Positions 16,129 to 26,570 of a stretch of 64,000 bases of DNA are shown here, one piece after another (position 1 is the stretch's first letter; each line of letters starts with the position of its first letter). The DNA is from Dictyobacter arantiisoli (GTDB lineage Bacteria > Chloroflexota > Ktedonobacteria > Ktedonobacterales > Ktedonobacteraceae), in the NCBI RefSeq assembly GCF_008326305.1, contig NZ_BIXY01000022.1, positions 19,015 to 83,014 of the forward strand, written 5' to 3'. The notes below the pieces were generated by a model that was not told where the DNA came from, ran no database searches, and saw only the letters and a program-made list of their open reading frames with translations. Made by a program: the position numbers and the translations under genes.

Positions 16129-17178
16129 AGCAATCAGTCTAACGATTTCGGCCTCAAAACTGTAAAATCGATCAAGCGGAAAGCAGTAACAACAGCAAAT
16201 ACATCACAGGAAACCCTGGTGAAGATAGGGCCCCTCTTCTCAGAGGGAAAGTTACCATTACTCGTGCAGCCAGGGGTCGATGATCTCGATCTCATAAGCT
16301 GGGCCACGAATAATCAGCAGCTCATCGATAACTACCTCTTGCAGTATGGAGGCATTCTCTTCCGGGGCTTTGCACTCAGAATTGCCAACGATTTTGAGGC
16401 ATTCATCAAAGGTGTATCAGGAAATACGCTCGAATATCATGAGCAGTCTTCCCCACGTAGCCTGATCAGTGGCAACATTTACACCTCAACCGACTATCCA
16501 GCGGATCAAAGCATCTTCTTACATAATGAAAGCTCATATCAGCAGAACTGGCCTTTGCGTATCGCCTTTTTCTGCCAGACGCCACCCGACCAGGGAGGAG
16601 AAACCCCGCTGGCTGATGTAGGGAAAGTGTATAAGCGCATTAACCCGGATATCCGGGAACGTTTTCGACAGAAGGGCGTGCTCTATGTCCGCAACTATGG
16701 AGATGGGGTCGGATTGCCCTGGCAGACGGTCTTCCAGACCAATAATCGAGCGGAAGTAGAGGCATATTGTCGGGATGCAGGGCTCCAGTATACATGGAAA
16801 GGTGAAAATCGCCTGAGAACCCACCATGTAGGACCGGCAATCGTCCCTCATCCACGTACTGGTCAGGAGCTCTGGTTCAATCATGCCACCTTTTTCCACG
16901 TCACAACGCTGGGACCAGAAGTCAGCCAGGCATTACTGAAACAATTTGCAGAAGAAGACCTGCCAGGTAATACCTATTATGGCGATGGTACTCCCATTGA
17001 AGAGAGTACTCTGGAGAATTTGCGTCACAGCTACGCTCAAGAAACAATAGCATTTCCCTGGCAAAAGGGTGATGTGCTTTTGCTCGATAACATGCAGGTT
17101 GCGCACGCACGCAATCCATTTACCGGCCCACGCCGGATCTTGACGGGGATGAGCATGCCTTTCTCCGCCTCACATTAG
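16126..17178 (+). CDS. Stand-alone Fe(II)/2-oxoglutarate aspartyl beta-hydroxylase (SyrP-like, TauD superfamily)
   Basis: A 350-residue cytoplasmic oxygenase homologous over its whole length to the domain fused to the first NRPS. Iron ligands are H133, E135 (HNE motif) and H327 in VAHAR. Arg336 or Arg337 in GPRRIL should bind 2-oxoglutarate. Shared landmarks are ILFRGF, DQGGETPLADV, YVRNY and YYGDGTPIEES. SyrP hydroxylates carrier-bound Asp in syringomycin synthesis, and stand-alone relatives act the same way in siderophore pathways. With five Asp-coded modules preceded by interface domains here, beta-hydroxylation of carrier-bound Asp is the best call. The basic N-terminus (LKTVKSIKRK) resembles the basic tails of the NRPS subunits and may help docking. 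Asn or another residue as substrate cannot be excluded. Confidence 0.9.
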   Translation: MSNQSNDFGLKTVKSIKRKAVTTANTSQETLVKIGPLFSEGKLPLLVQPGVDDLDLISWATNNQQLIDNYLLQYGGILFRGFALRIANDFEAFIKGVSGNTLEYHEQSSPRSLISGNIYTSTDYPADQSIFLHNESSYQQNWPLRIAFFCQTPPDQGGETPLADVGKVYKRINPDIRERFRQKGVLYVRNYGDGVGLPWQTVFQTNNRAEVEAYCRDAGLQYTWKGENRLRTHHVGPAIVPHPRTGQELWFNHATFFHVTTLGPEVSQALLKQFAEEDLPGNTYYGDGTPIEESTLENLRHSYAQETIAFPWQKGDVLLLDNMQVAHARNPFTGPRRILTGMSMPFSASH

Positions 17179-17334
17179 CAATTACCAAATAAATCTGCGA
17201 CAGATCGAAGAAATGATGGAGGCTCGATGCAGCCTCCTACTCCACCTGACGGAGGCAACTATCACCGAAGTTCAGCTGGTATGTCAAGTGGCTTTGCATC
17301 AGGATAAGAGTTAGAGAAAGAGATAGAAACAACC
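17179..17334 (+). promoter_or_regulatory. Intergenic region with two mutually exclusive hairpins
   Basis: GGAGGC at 17218-17223 and again at 17251-17256 flank a single GCCTCC at 17232-17237, which can pair with either copy. The upstream pairing extends to a 7-bp stem (GGAGGCT/AGCCTCC) with a 6-base loop. There is no T run, so neither is a classical terminator. This is the longest gap between NRPS genes and could adjust expression of the downstream half; function is inferred only. Confidence 0.3.
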
Positions 17335-18700
17335 ATGCCTGAGACACTCATCGAAAGTTTTCGACTTTCCCCGCAGCAACGACATTTGTGTGCCTTGCTG
17401 CGTCCAGAGGAATCTTTCCCCTACCGCACTCATATCTCGGCCCGTTTGCAAGGACCACTCGATCTGTCTCGCCTGAGTGGCGCTCTGAGACAGTTGGTGG
17501 AACGCTATGAAATTCTGCGTACAAATTTTCCTCGCCAGGCAGGTTTTGCTCTACCAGCTCAGGTGATTGCTCAAGATACGCCTCTTCTTCTGGAGATCTA
17601 TGATTGCAGCGCCATTCCCGCCCATGAACAGGAGGAAATGCGGGAAAAGTTGCAAGAAGCGTTCAAAAAACGGCCTTTCGATCTGACCGCAGGGCCTGCC
17701 TGGCGGGTAATGCTCATACGGTATAGCCCCGAACGCCACTGGCTATGGTGGGATATGGCTACGCTCAATGCAGATGTTCAGAGCTGCCATGCCTTGCTCC
17801 AGGAACTCAGCCAACTGTATAGTGGACAGGATACACAAAGCGAAGAGGAAGAGGAAGAGGAACCACTCCAATATGCCGACCTGTCTGAATGGCTCTACGA
17901 TATCTTGCAGTCAGGTGAGGGTACGCAGGGGAATACATACTGGCGTGCAGCCGAACGTGTACCAGGAATTACAACGTCTCTTCCCTATGAACATGTATCA
18001 GATCCTTTTGCTCCTTTTGCTCCCCAGACATTGACACTTGAACTTCCATCAGAGATGCTGGCCCGGCTACAAGCGCTGAGTAGTCAACTCAATGTCGCGG
18101 AGCACTGCCTTCTGCTTGCAGGCTGGGGTGCCCTGCTTAGCCGCCTGACCGGCCAGACAAGCCTGCTTATCGGGACAAGATATAACGGGAGGGAATACAC
18201 AGAAATAGCAAAGGCAGTTGGACTCTTTGCCAGGTCGCTGCCTCTTTCCTATCAATTCTCAGAAGGTGCTGGCTATAGTGAGATAGCGCGGCAGATTGAA
18301 GAGACAATACGCCAGGGAGAGGAATGGCAGGATTGCTTTAGCTGGCAGATAGTTGAAGCGTCAGGAGAGAGAGAGCCTTTTTGCCCCCTTGGCTTCATCT
18401 ATGAGACGTTGCCTGCTCCCTGGCAGGCGGGCGAAATAGCCTGGCTGGTGGAAGAACAGGAGATGTATGAAGATCGCTTCAAAGTATGTCTGTCCTGTAG
18501 GAGAGGTTCTGAAAGCCTGCTGGTGTCACTACACTACGATCCACATGCCTTTAGCCAGCAGGATATGCAGCGTTTGCTGGAACAATGGCAAACGGTCTGT
18601 GAGCAAATACTCGCCAATCCAGATGAGTTGCTCAGTACTTTGCATTTGCTCACTGCACACGAGAAACACATTCTGGTATCTGAGTGGAATGCGACTCAGG
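17335..18700 (+). other. Interface domain, WWD subtype
   Basis: C-like domain opening with ESFRLSPQQRHLC and RYEILRTNF. The active-site motif is degenerate (ATLNADV at 142-148, only the Asp kept). It precedes an Asp-coded A domain. The same subtype opens the protein at 45436. Confidence 0.75.
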
Positions 18701-21700
18701 ATAACGACCTGACGGAACAGGGTATCCACCAACTCTTCGAGGCTCAGGTGCGCCGAACCCCTGACGCTCCGGCTTTGCGTTATGGAGAGCACCTGCTGAG
18801 CTATGAGCAGCTAGAACAGCAAGCGAATCAGCTCGCGCATCTGCTCCTGGCAAAAGGACTACAACCTGGTGGCTATGTCACACTCTGCCTGCCCCGTGAT
18901 CACCGGGCTATCATCAGTCTGCTGGCAGTGCTCAAGGCAGGGGGAACATATATCCCTCTGGAGATGGATATGCCTACCGCACGCCTCCAGGTATTATTGC
19001 AGCAATATACACCAGCACTGACCATCAGCAGCCAGGAGCTTCTGAAGCATTTACCCACGCTTACAACTCCGGTACTCCTGATTGATATGCTAACGCAACA
19101 GTTGGCCGAGCAGCCCACGACCGCACCTGAGATAGAGACGGTTCCCGACGGGCTGGCCTATGTGATAACTACATCTGGCTCTACAGGAGTTCCCAAGGGC
19201 GTCATGGTCAGGCAGCACAGTGTGAGTAATTATACACAGGCACTCTGCAAATTGCTGACAGTACAACCAGGCTGGCACTTTGCCACCGTCACATCTCTAG
19301 CAGCCGATCTGGGCAATACGTCCATCTTTTGTGGTCTCGCCTCCGGCGGTTGCGTCCATGTACTTCCTTATGAGCTTGTCACGGACGCCAGCGCGCTCTC
19401 AGACTACACACGAAACTATCCACTGGACGTGCTCAAGATCGTCCCATCTCATCTACAGATACTACTCTCTACCGGCACCACAGGGCTATTGCCCGCGAAG
19501 AGACTCGTTCTAGGAGGAGAAGTCTTGCCCTGGTCTCTGGTACAACAGATCCAACACCAGCAGCCAGACTGCCAGATTTTCAATCATTATGGTCCGACAG
19601 AGGCAACGGTAGGATCTCTGGTGTACCCATTGGGTCCAACTCAGCAAGGGCCGCATAGTGTGCCGATTGGTCGTCCCATCGCTAATGTGCAAGTGTATGT
19701 GTTAGATGAACAGCTACAACTGACGCCGATTGGCGTGGCAGGCGAACTCTATATTGGAGGTGCCGGTATTGCACGCGGCTATCTAGCCAATCCAGCAATC
19801 ACAGCTGAACAGTTTGTGCCCGATCCCTTTAGCTCAATAGCTGGTGTCAGACTCTATCGTACCGGCGATCGAGCGCGCTATCGTTCCGATGGAACGCTGG
19901 AGTTCCTTGGTAGACGGGATGCACAGATCAAAATACGAGGATATCGCGTCGAATTAGGAGAGATCGAGAATCAGTTACGCAGGCATCCGGACGTAAGGGA
20001 AGCGGTCGTACAACTATGGGAGGAGGAAGGGAAAGAGGGAAAACTCGTAGGCTATATTGTGCCCTGGCAACAACCGGGTCCCAGGCAGGAACAATTAAAA
20101 CAGGCCCTGCTGGAACAGTTACCCCAATATATGGTGCCCGGTCAAATTATGTGCCTGGAACAGTTACCCCTCACGACCAATGGTAAAGTGGATCGGCGGC
20201 ATTTACCCGCCCCGCAGGCAAGGGAACAAGAGGAATCCAGGCATCAGCAACAGGTCCACACCCCGATTGAGGAAGTAATGCTGGGAGTATGGCAGGAGAT
20301 ATTAAATCTGAAGTCGATTGACAAAAACGACAATTTTTTTCAGATCGGTGGACATTCTCTGCTAGGAACCAGAGCAACGTCAAGACTACAGGAGATATTT
20401 GGCATTGCAGTCCCAATCGTCTGGCTCTTTGAAGATCCAACTGTAGTACAGCTTGCCAGACGCATAGAAGAGGCGCTGCGTAGACAACACACTCAGATAA
20501 TCTCCCCTATCGAGGCAAGCTCACGACCAGAATATCTGCCCCTTTCCTTTGCTCAGCAGCGCTTATGGTTCCTAAACCAGTTGGAACCCGACAGCACAGC
20601 TTACCATATTCCGCAAGCAACGCGTGTGCGTGGTCTCCTCAATCGTATCGCGCTAGAGCAGGCACTACTCGGAGTCATCCAACGCCATGAGAATCTACGC
20701 ACGACCTTCCCGATGCGAGAGGAACAACCAATCCAGCAAATTAGTCCGAAGCCGCTGACACGCATGCCTGTAGTTGATCTGAGTAAGCTCGGCCAGCAAG
20801 AAGGTGAAGACGAAGCTCGTCGGCTCGCGCAACAAGAAGCTCAGCAGCCATTTGATCTGGTGAATGGTCCCTTGCTGCGCTGCTGGTTGTTACAATTGGA
20901 GTCACAAGAAGACACAGTGCTGCTATTGACGATGCATCACATCATCTCTGACGGCTGGTCCATGAGTATTCTGGTACGTGAACTCACCAGTCTCTACACG
21001 GCATTTCCACATATGGAAACAGCCTCACTGCCAGCGTTGCCGATCCAGTATGCTGACTACGCGCTCTGGCAACGTTCCTCACTACAAGGCGAAGTATTAG
21101 AGCGTCAACTGGACTACTGGAAAACACAATTATCCGGGCTTGCCACTCAGAATCTGCCAACAGATCATCCTCGCCAGGTCGTTCAGGGCTTCCAGAGCAA
21201 GTGGCAACGAGTACAATTGCCTCCGGAACTAACTCAGCAGTTGCAGGCACTCTCGCAACGTGAAGGAGCCACCCTCTTCATGACGCTGCTGGCCTCCTTC
21301 CAGGTTCTGCTCGCTCGCTATAGTGGGCAATACGATATCGCCGTCGGCACACCCATTGCCAATCGGACCCGCGAGGAGTTAGCAGGGTTGATCGGTTTCT
21401 TTATCAACACGCTGGTGCTTCGTGCAGATCTTTCAGATAACCCCTCTTTCGTGGACCTGCTGGCACAGGTGCGCGCAACAGCATTGGGGGCCTACACTCA
21501 TCAGGATACGCCATTTGAGCAAGTGGTGGAAGCGCTGCAACCACAGCGTGATCGCAGCCGTCCTCCACTCTTCCAGGCGGTCTTTGTGCTCCAGAATACT
21601 CCTGATGCCGATGTGTCGGCTGAGCTGTCCTCGCTACAAATGCAGGGATTTGACGTTGAACAAAACATTTCCCAGTCTGAATTGAGAATGGTGGTCACAA

Positions 21701-24700
21701 AGAATGAGCAAGGACTCAATGCAGACCTGGAGTATAGTACTGCTCTATTCGATTCAGCAACTATCAAGCGTTGGCTCTGCCATTGGCGGAGGCTGCTCGA
21801 TGAGATTGTAGCCGATCCAAGACAACGCGTTCTGACCCTACCAATGTTGATAGAAACCGAGAAACAACAAATAGTAGAAGAGTGGAATGCCTCTCAGCTA
21901 GCAATGCCTGAACATCCGTCCCTGCATCAGCTTTTTGAAGCGCAAGTAATACATGAGCCAGATGCGGTCGCGCTGGTCTTTGGAGAAAACCAGCTCACCT
22001 ATGCGGCGTTAGAGCAGCGTGCAAACCAACTGGCACACTATCTGCGCGCACAGGGGATTGGACCCGACATGCTCGTCGGTCTGTATACAGGTCGTTCACA
22101 GGAAATGATCATAGGACTGCTCGGCATCCTAAAAGCGGGCGCAGCATATGTGCCGCTCGATCCAGCCTATCCTGCCGATCGGCTCAAATTTATACTCGAA
22201 GACACACAGGTCTCACTTGTGCTAACGTGCGAGCCGCTCCTTGCTCAACTACCAGCCGAGCACGTGTCTACGCTTTGTCTCGATACTGATTGGAGAACGA
22301 TTGCCCGGCAAACAGGAGAGAAACCACTTGGTGTGACCGATCCTCAACATCTGGCCTATGTCATCTACACATCTGGCTCAACAGGCAAGCCCAAAGGTGT
22401 GCTCATCCAGCATCGGAGTATTTGCAATACCATCATTACCTCCATCCAGGCATGTGAAATCGGGCGCAGAGAACACATTGCGCAATGCGCCTCCTTGAGT
22501 TTTGATGTCTCGATCCTGGAAATCTTCCTGGCTCTCCTGTCAGGTTCTCGTCTCTGTCTGGTTACATCTGAGACCGTCGCTTCAGGGGTGGATCTGGCCT
22601 CCCTCCTGCGCTATCAGGCTATCACAGTCATGATTGTCACCCCTTCACATCTGGAAATCCTGCCAGCAACGGATTTTCCTGCGCTCCAAACGCTTCTCAT
22701 AGGAGGGGAGACCTGTTCCGATCAAACGATGGCTCGCTGGGCCGCTGGTCGCCGCTTCTTTACGGTCTATGGTCCCACAGAAGCAGCCATCCAGGCAACT
22801 ACCCAGCAGCGCACAGGACCCTATTTGCAAGGGCCTCTGATTGGTCGTCCTCTTGCCAATGTACAGGTCTATCTCCTCGATATATACCAGCAACCAGTGC
22901 CTATCGGTGTACCCGGAGAACTCTGTATCGGCGGAGAGGGCCTGGCTCGCGGCTACCTCCACCAGCCAACACTGACTGCCGAACGCTTTGTTCCCGATCC
23001 TTTCGGCCAGCGACCTGGTCAACGCCTCTATCGAACTGGCGACCAGGCCCGTTATCGTGCCAATGGGACGATTGAATTTCTGGGACGACAGGATACGCAG
23101 GTCAAGCTACGTGGCTACCGCATCGAATTGGGAGAAATCGAAGCGGTTCTGAACCAGCATCCTCAGGTGTTCCAGAATGTGGTAGTGGTGAAAGGGGAAG
23201 AGGCCACGGAAAAACAGCTCGTTGCATATGTGGTGATGGACAAAGGAGCGGGAAGCACGTTAAACACTGCAGAATTGCGTGGCTACCTCAAAGAACATTT
23301 GCCCGAATATATGATCCCGGCCTACTTTATCCTTCTGGATGCTCTTCCCCTGACGCCGAATGGGAAAGTAGATCAGCGTGCACTGCCATCTGACCGCGAA
23401 CGACTGCATTCAGATGATGCCTATACCGCGCCACGTAATCCAATTGAAGAGGCCCTGCTAACTATCTGGTCTGATCTTTTGGATCTGGATCAGATAGACA
23501 TTTCCGACAATTTCTTTGAACTTGGTGGACACTCATTGCTGGCAACACAAGTGATTGCCCGACTCAGAAGTATGCTCGATGTGGAACTCCCCTTACAGGC
23601 ATTCTTTGAATTTCCAACGGTGGCCGGGTTGGCTGCACAACTGCAACAGGTGCAGGTGCTTCCAGCCCCACCGATTGTGCCAATCTCACGGGAGCAACTG
23701 CTACCACTCTCCTTCGCCCAGCAGCGCCTCTGGTTCCTGGATCAGTTGGAGCCTGGCAATACTGCTTATACCATTCCTATTACGGTTGAGTTTGAGGGGC
23801 AACTCAATCTAAAAGCATTCAAAACAGCCCTGACGCAATTGATAGAACGACATGAAGGATTACGGACGACCTTCCAGGAACGGGAGGGACAACCCTATCA
23901 GGTCATTGCTTTACCAGAAAATGCGGACATCACCTTCATTGATCTGCGTACCCTTGCGCCAGAGCGACGTGAGGAGGTCGCCAGAGAGTTATGCGCGCAG
24001 GAAGCCCGGCTTCCCTTCGATCTGAGTAGAGGACCATTGCTCCGCTGCTACCTCTGGCACTTGAGCGAACAGAAGCACTGGCTGCGCTTGAATATGCATC
24101 ACATAGTCTCTGATGGCTGGTCTATGGGCATCCTTGTGCGCGAGTTCGCGAGTCTGTACCAGGCGGCCAGCTTCGGAGAAAGCGCCTCTTTGTCCCCACT
24201 TCCCATCCAATATGCGGATTACGCACACTGGCAACGGACATGGTTACAGGGTGAGGTCCTTAAAGAGCAGATTCGCTACTGGACCAATCAGCTCAATCAA
24301 GCGCACGCCTTACAACTCCCAACCGATTATCCTCGTCCTCGCACGCTTAGTTATCAGGGGGCTCAGCACGAAATACAGCTTGGTGCGGAACTGACGCTAG
24401 CACTTCAGCAATTAGGTCAGCAGGAAGGTGCCACGCTCTTTATGACGCTGCTAACCGCTTTTCAGGCCCTGCTCTACCGCCTTAGTGGCAACGAGGATAT
24501 CGTCGTTGGTACCGATAGTGCCAATCGCTCCCATCTGGAGACGGAACGTCTGATTGGCTTCTTTGTCAACTTGCTGGCCCTGCGAGCACATGTGAATGGA
24601 AAACTACCCTTTCACGATTTGCTCCAGCAGGTACATGAAACGGTGTTAAACGCATACATGCACCAGGAACTTCCCTTCGAGATGATTATCGAGCATCTGC

Positions 24701-25119
24701 ATATCCCACGCGAGGGCAATCGCACACCATTAGTGAATGTTCTTTTCGTTATGCAGAATATTCCCTTAACCAGTGCTGAACTTCCTGGCCTGGCAATACA
24801 TCCGATCGATAACGATACGGCCTCGGTCAAATTCGATCTGGCTCTCTTTGTTACAGAAGAGCCAAGCGGGCTTAGCTGCTCGGTCAACTATAGTCCTGAG
24901 CTATTTAAGGATGTGACGATCAAGAGAATGATGAGCCACTATAAAACATTGCTCCATGATATTGTAGCTCATCCTGAATCTCCCATTGATCACCTGGAGA
25001 TCTATACCGAGGAAGAGGGACAACAACGCACTATCCAGAAGGGAAAAAGCCTGAAGCGTCAGTTAAGCAAACTAAAAGAATTTAAAAAGGATCTGATCGA
25101 TCTTTCTGCAGAAGAATGA
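17335..25119 (+). CDS. NRPS, interface-A(Asp)-T-C-A-T-C
   Basis: A 2594-residue two-module synthetase. The interface domain (1-450) has ATLNADV (142-148) where HHxxxDG is expected, after a WWDM motif. A1 has TTSGSTG near 612 and eye-read code DLTKVGHVGK (Asp). Carrier Ser 1008; C2 HHIISDG 1201-1207. A2 has YTSGSTG at 1678 and code DVLILGVIQK, which I cannot assign but which looks hydrophobic. Carrier Ser 2067; C3 HHIVSDG 2255-2261; basic tail from about 2555 with KRQLSKLKEFKK. The terminal C belongs to the 'GTD' subtype seen only at subunit ends (VGTDSANR). Overall architecture and sequence match the protein at 45436, so the two are probably duplicates whose second A domains diverged. The start is supported by the shared N-terminus ETL(I/V)ESFRLSPQQ; the ribosome binding site is weak (GAGAAAGAG). 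Confidence 0.95.
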   Translation: MPETLIESFRLSPQQRHLCALLRPEESFPYRTHISARLQGPLDLSRLSGALRQLVERYEILRTNFPRQAGFALPAQVIAQDTPLLLEIYDCSAIPAHEQEEMREKLQEAFKKRPFDLTAGPAWRVMLIRYSPERHWLWWDMATLNADVQSCHALLQELSQLYSGQDTQSEEEEEEEPLQYADLSEWLYDILQSGEGTQGNTYWRAAERVPGITTSLPYEHVSDPFAPFAPQTLTLELPSEMLARLQALSSQLNVAEHCLLLAGWGALLSRLTGQTSLLIGTRYNGREYTEIAKAVGLFARSLPLSYQFSEGAGYSEIARQIEETIRQGEEWQDCFSWQIVEASGEREPFCPLGFIYETLPAPWQAGEIAWLVEEQEMYEDRFKVCLSCRRGSESLLVSLHYDPHAFSQQDMQRLLEQWQTVCEQILANPDELLSTLHLLTAHEKHILVSEWNATQDNDLTEQGIHQLFEAQVRRTPDAPALRYGEHLLSYEQLEQQANQLAHLLLAKGLQPGGYVTLCLPRDHRAIISLLAVLKAGGTYIPLEMDMPTARLQVLLQQYTPALTISSQELLKHLPTLTTPVLLIDMLTQQLAEQPTTAPEIETVPDGLAYVITTSGSTGVPKGVMVRQHSVSNYTQALCKLLTVQPGWHFATVTSLAADLGNTSIFCGLASGGCVHVLPYELVTDASALSDYTRNYPLDVLKIVPSHLQILLSTGTTGLLPAKRLVLGGEVLPWSLVQQIQHQQPDCQIFNHYGPTEATVGSLVYPLGPTQQGPHSVPIGRPIANVQVYVLDEQLQLTPIGVAGELYIGGAGIARGYLANPAITAEQFVPDPFSSIAGVRLYRTGDRARYRSDGTLEFLGRRDAQIKIRGYRVELGEIENQLRRHPDVREAVVQLWEEEGKEGKLVGYIVPWQQPGPRQEQLKQALLEQLPQYMVPGQIMCLEQLPLTTNGKVDRRHLPAPQAREQEESRHQQQVHTPIEEVMLGVWQEILNLKSIDKNDNFFQIGGHSLLGTRATSRLQEIFGIAVPIVWLFEDPTVVQLARRIEEALRRQHTQIISPIEASSRPEYLPLSFAQQRLWFLNQLEPDSTAYHIPQATRVRGLLNRIALEQALLGVIQRHENLRTTFPMREEQPIQQISPKPLTRMPVVDLSKLGQQEGEDEARRLAQQEAQQPFDLVNGPLLRCWLLQLESQEDTVLLLTMHHIISDGWSMSILVRELTSLYTAFPHMETASLPALPIQYADYALWQRSSLQGEVLERQLDYWKTQLSGLATQNLPTDHPRQVVQGFQSKWQRVQLPPELTQQLQALSQREGATLFMTLLASFQVLLARYSGQYDIAVGTPIANRTREELAGLIGFFINTLVLRADLSDNPSFVDLLAQVRATALGAYTHQDTPFEQVVEALQPQRDRSRPPLFQAVFVLQNTPDADVSAELSSLQMQGFDVEQNISQSELRMVVTKNEQGLNADLEYSTALFDSATIKRWLCHWRRLLDEIVADPRQRVLTLPMLIETEKQQIVEEWNASQLAMPEHPSLHQLFEAQVIHEPDAVALVFGENQLTYAALEQRANQLAHYLRAQGIGPDMLVGLYTGRSQEMIIGLLGILKAGAAYVPLDPAYPADRLKFILEDTQVSLVLTCEPLLAQLPAEHVSTLCLDTDWRTIARQTGEKPLGVTDPQHLAYVIYTSGSTGKPKGVLIQHRSICNTIITSIQACEIGRREHIAQCASLSFDVSILEIFLALLSGSRLCLVTSETVASGVDLASLLRYQAITVMIVTPSHLEILPATDFPALQTLLIGGETCSDQTMARWAAGRRFFTVYGPTEAAIQATTQQRTGPYLQGPLIGRPLANVQVYLLDIYQQPVPIGVPGELCIGGEGLARGYLHQPTLTAERFVPDPFGQRPGQRLYRTGDQARYRANGTIEFLGRQDTQVKLRGYRIELGEIEAVLNQHPQVFQNVVVVKGEEATEKQLVAYVVMDKGAGSTLNTAELRGYLKEHLPEYMIPAYFILLDALPLTPNGKVDQRALPSDRERLHSDDAYTAPRNPIEEALLTIWSDLLDLDQIDISDNFFELGGHSLLATQVIARLRSMLDVELPLQAFFEFPTVAGLAAQLQQVQVLPAPPIVPISREQLLPLSFAQQRLWFLDQLEPGNTAYTIPITVEFEGQLNLKAFKTALTQLIERHEGLRTTFQEREGQPYQVIALPENADITFIDLRTLAPERREEVARELCAQEARLPFDLSRGPLLRCYLWHLSEQKHWLRLNMHHIVSDGWSMGILVREFASLYQAASFGESASLSPLPIQYADYAHWQRTWLQGEVLKEQIRYWTNQLNQAHALQLPTDYPRPRTLSYQGAQHEIQLGAELTLALQQLGQQEGATLFMTLLTAFQALLYRLSGNEDIVVGTDSANRSHLETERLIGFFVNLLALRAHVNGKLPFHDLLQQVHETVLNAYMHQELPFEMIIEHLHIPREGNRTPLVNVLFVMQNIPLTSAELPGLAIHPIDNDTASVKFDLALFVTEEPSGLSCSVNYSPELFKDVTIKRMMSHYKTLLHDIVAHPESPIDHLEIYTEEEGQQRTIQKGKSLKRQLSKLKEFKKDLIDLSAEE

Positions 25120-25170
25120 AGCTGGATAAAAAAACTGGCAATGACTATATCGTATGGCAATGTATATACT

Positions 25171-25189
25171 GAGGAGTGAAAAGTAGATG
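25171..25189 (+). promoter_or_regulatory. Ribosome binding site of the AL-KR containing NRPS
   Basis: GAGGAG at 25171-25176, 10 bases before the ATG at 25187. The start is also supported by the N-terminus MQT-DL shared with the protein at 53342, which uses the same GAGGAG site. Confidence 0.65.
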
Positions 25190-26570
25190 CAAACGATAGA
25201 TTTAAAAGGTGCTCATCTTTCCCCGCAACAATCTCGACTCTGGCATTGGGCACAGGATAAACCGTGGTACCGGGTACAGTATGCCCTGAAACTCACTGGA
25301 ATTTTTGAGCCAATGGTCCTTCAGCAAGCTCTTCAGGACGTTGTTGATCGTCATGCCATCCTGCGTACCAGCTTTGTGCCAATTCCTGGTATAGAACTGC
25401 CAATGCAAGCTATTAGCCAGAAGAGCCATATTTTCTTTCCTCTGATTGATCTTGAACAGTTAAATACAACTGAGCAACAGGTCTCTCAGGAAAAGCACTG
25501 GTACGAGCTATTGCAACGGCCATTTGACCTGGAACATGGGCCATTGCTCTATGCTAAGATCCTGCGCCTCTCATCTCAAACACATATACTGATGATAAGC
25601 TTGCACGCTCTCAGTGCTGATGCCGCAACGCTCACGCAGCTCAGTACTGCTCTTTTCCAAGCTTACACTGCCCGCTTACAAAATAGTGTCGATGAAGATG
25701 ATCCGCTCCAGTATGTGAATGTGACAGCCTGGCTCAATGAGCTCCTGCACGATGAGGATGCGGAGGGATCGCTCACCTACTGGCGGAAACTCGATCTCTC
25801 TCATCTCGATAAACAGCCACTTCCTTTCCAGAGAGACAAACAAAAGGCACATCAGGGATGGAGCACCGCTGCTCAGGATATCTATCAACCACAACAGATG
25901 GCTATCCCCCTATCAGCAGATCTGCAATATCAATTACAGTTACTGGCAAAACGCTTTGACGTTTCTAGCGAAGCCATTCTACTGGCGAGCTGGCAAACAC
26001 TGCTCTGGCGATTGACAGATGATCAAGAGTTACTCCTTGGGATGTTATGCGATGGGCGTCCCTATGAAGAGCTTGTTGATCTGATTGGACCCTACGCCCG
26101 GCTGGTACCAATCACTATCAGTTTGACGGATCAGCGTTCTTTTTCCTGGGTTCTGCTGCAAATGCAACAGCTCTATCAGCAGGCACTCGAAAAACAACTT
26201 TATTTCAACTGGGAAACTGATGGCGAGAACAAGCAAGAGCAGTCGCAATCCTTTCCTATCAGTTTCGTTTATGAGTCCTGGCCGGTGCCTACAACCTATG
26301 GTTCTCTGACCGTCGAATGGCAACGCCAGGAATGCCGATCGGAGCTCACGCAATTACAGCTCTATGCACAACAATCCGAGGAGTCCCTCCACTTACAATT
26401 TGTGTATAATGCCTTGCAATTCTCTACGGTCCAGATGCGGCGTCTGGCTGGATTATTGGTACAATTCCTTACAAGTGCCACTGCACAGCCAGAAATTGCG
26501 ATCGGTTCTCTTGAACTGCTCACGCCTCAAGAACAGGCGATACAGCAAGAACGTTGGCGCGGTCAGCAGT
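25187..26570 (+). other. Interface domain, YFNW subtype
   Basis: C-like domain with HALSADA (140-146): the first His is kept, the catalytic second His is Ala, and the Gly is Ala. A YFNW motif and a DGRPYEEL segment link it to the domains at bases 1 and 53342. It precedes an Asp-coded A domain. Confidence 0.75.

Noticed and set aside
25150..25172. Possible extended -10 promoter (TATACT) before the NRPS at 25187
   Set aside because: There is no convincing -35, and the transcript would start almost on the ribosome binding site. Read-through from upstream is simpler.
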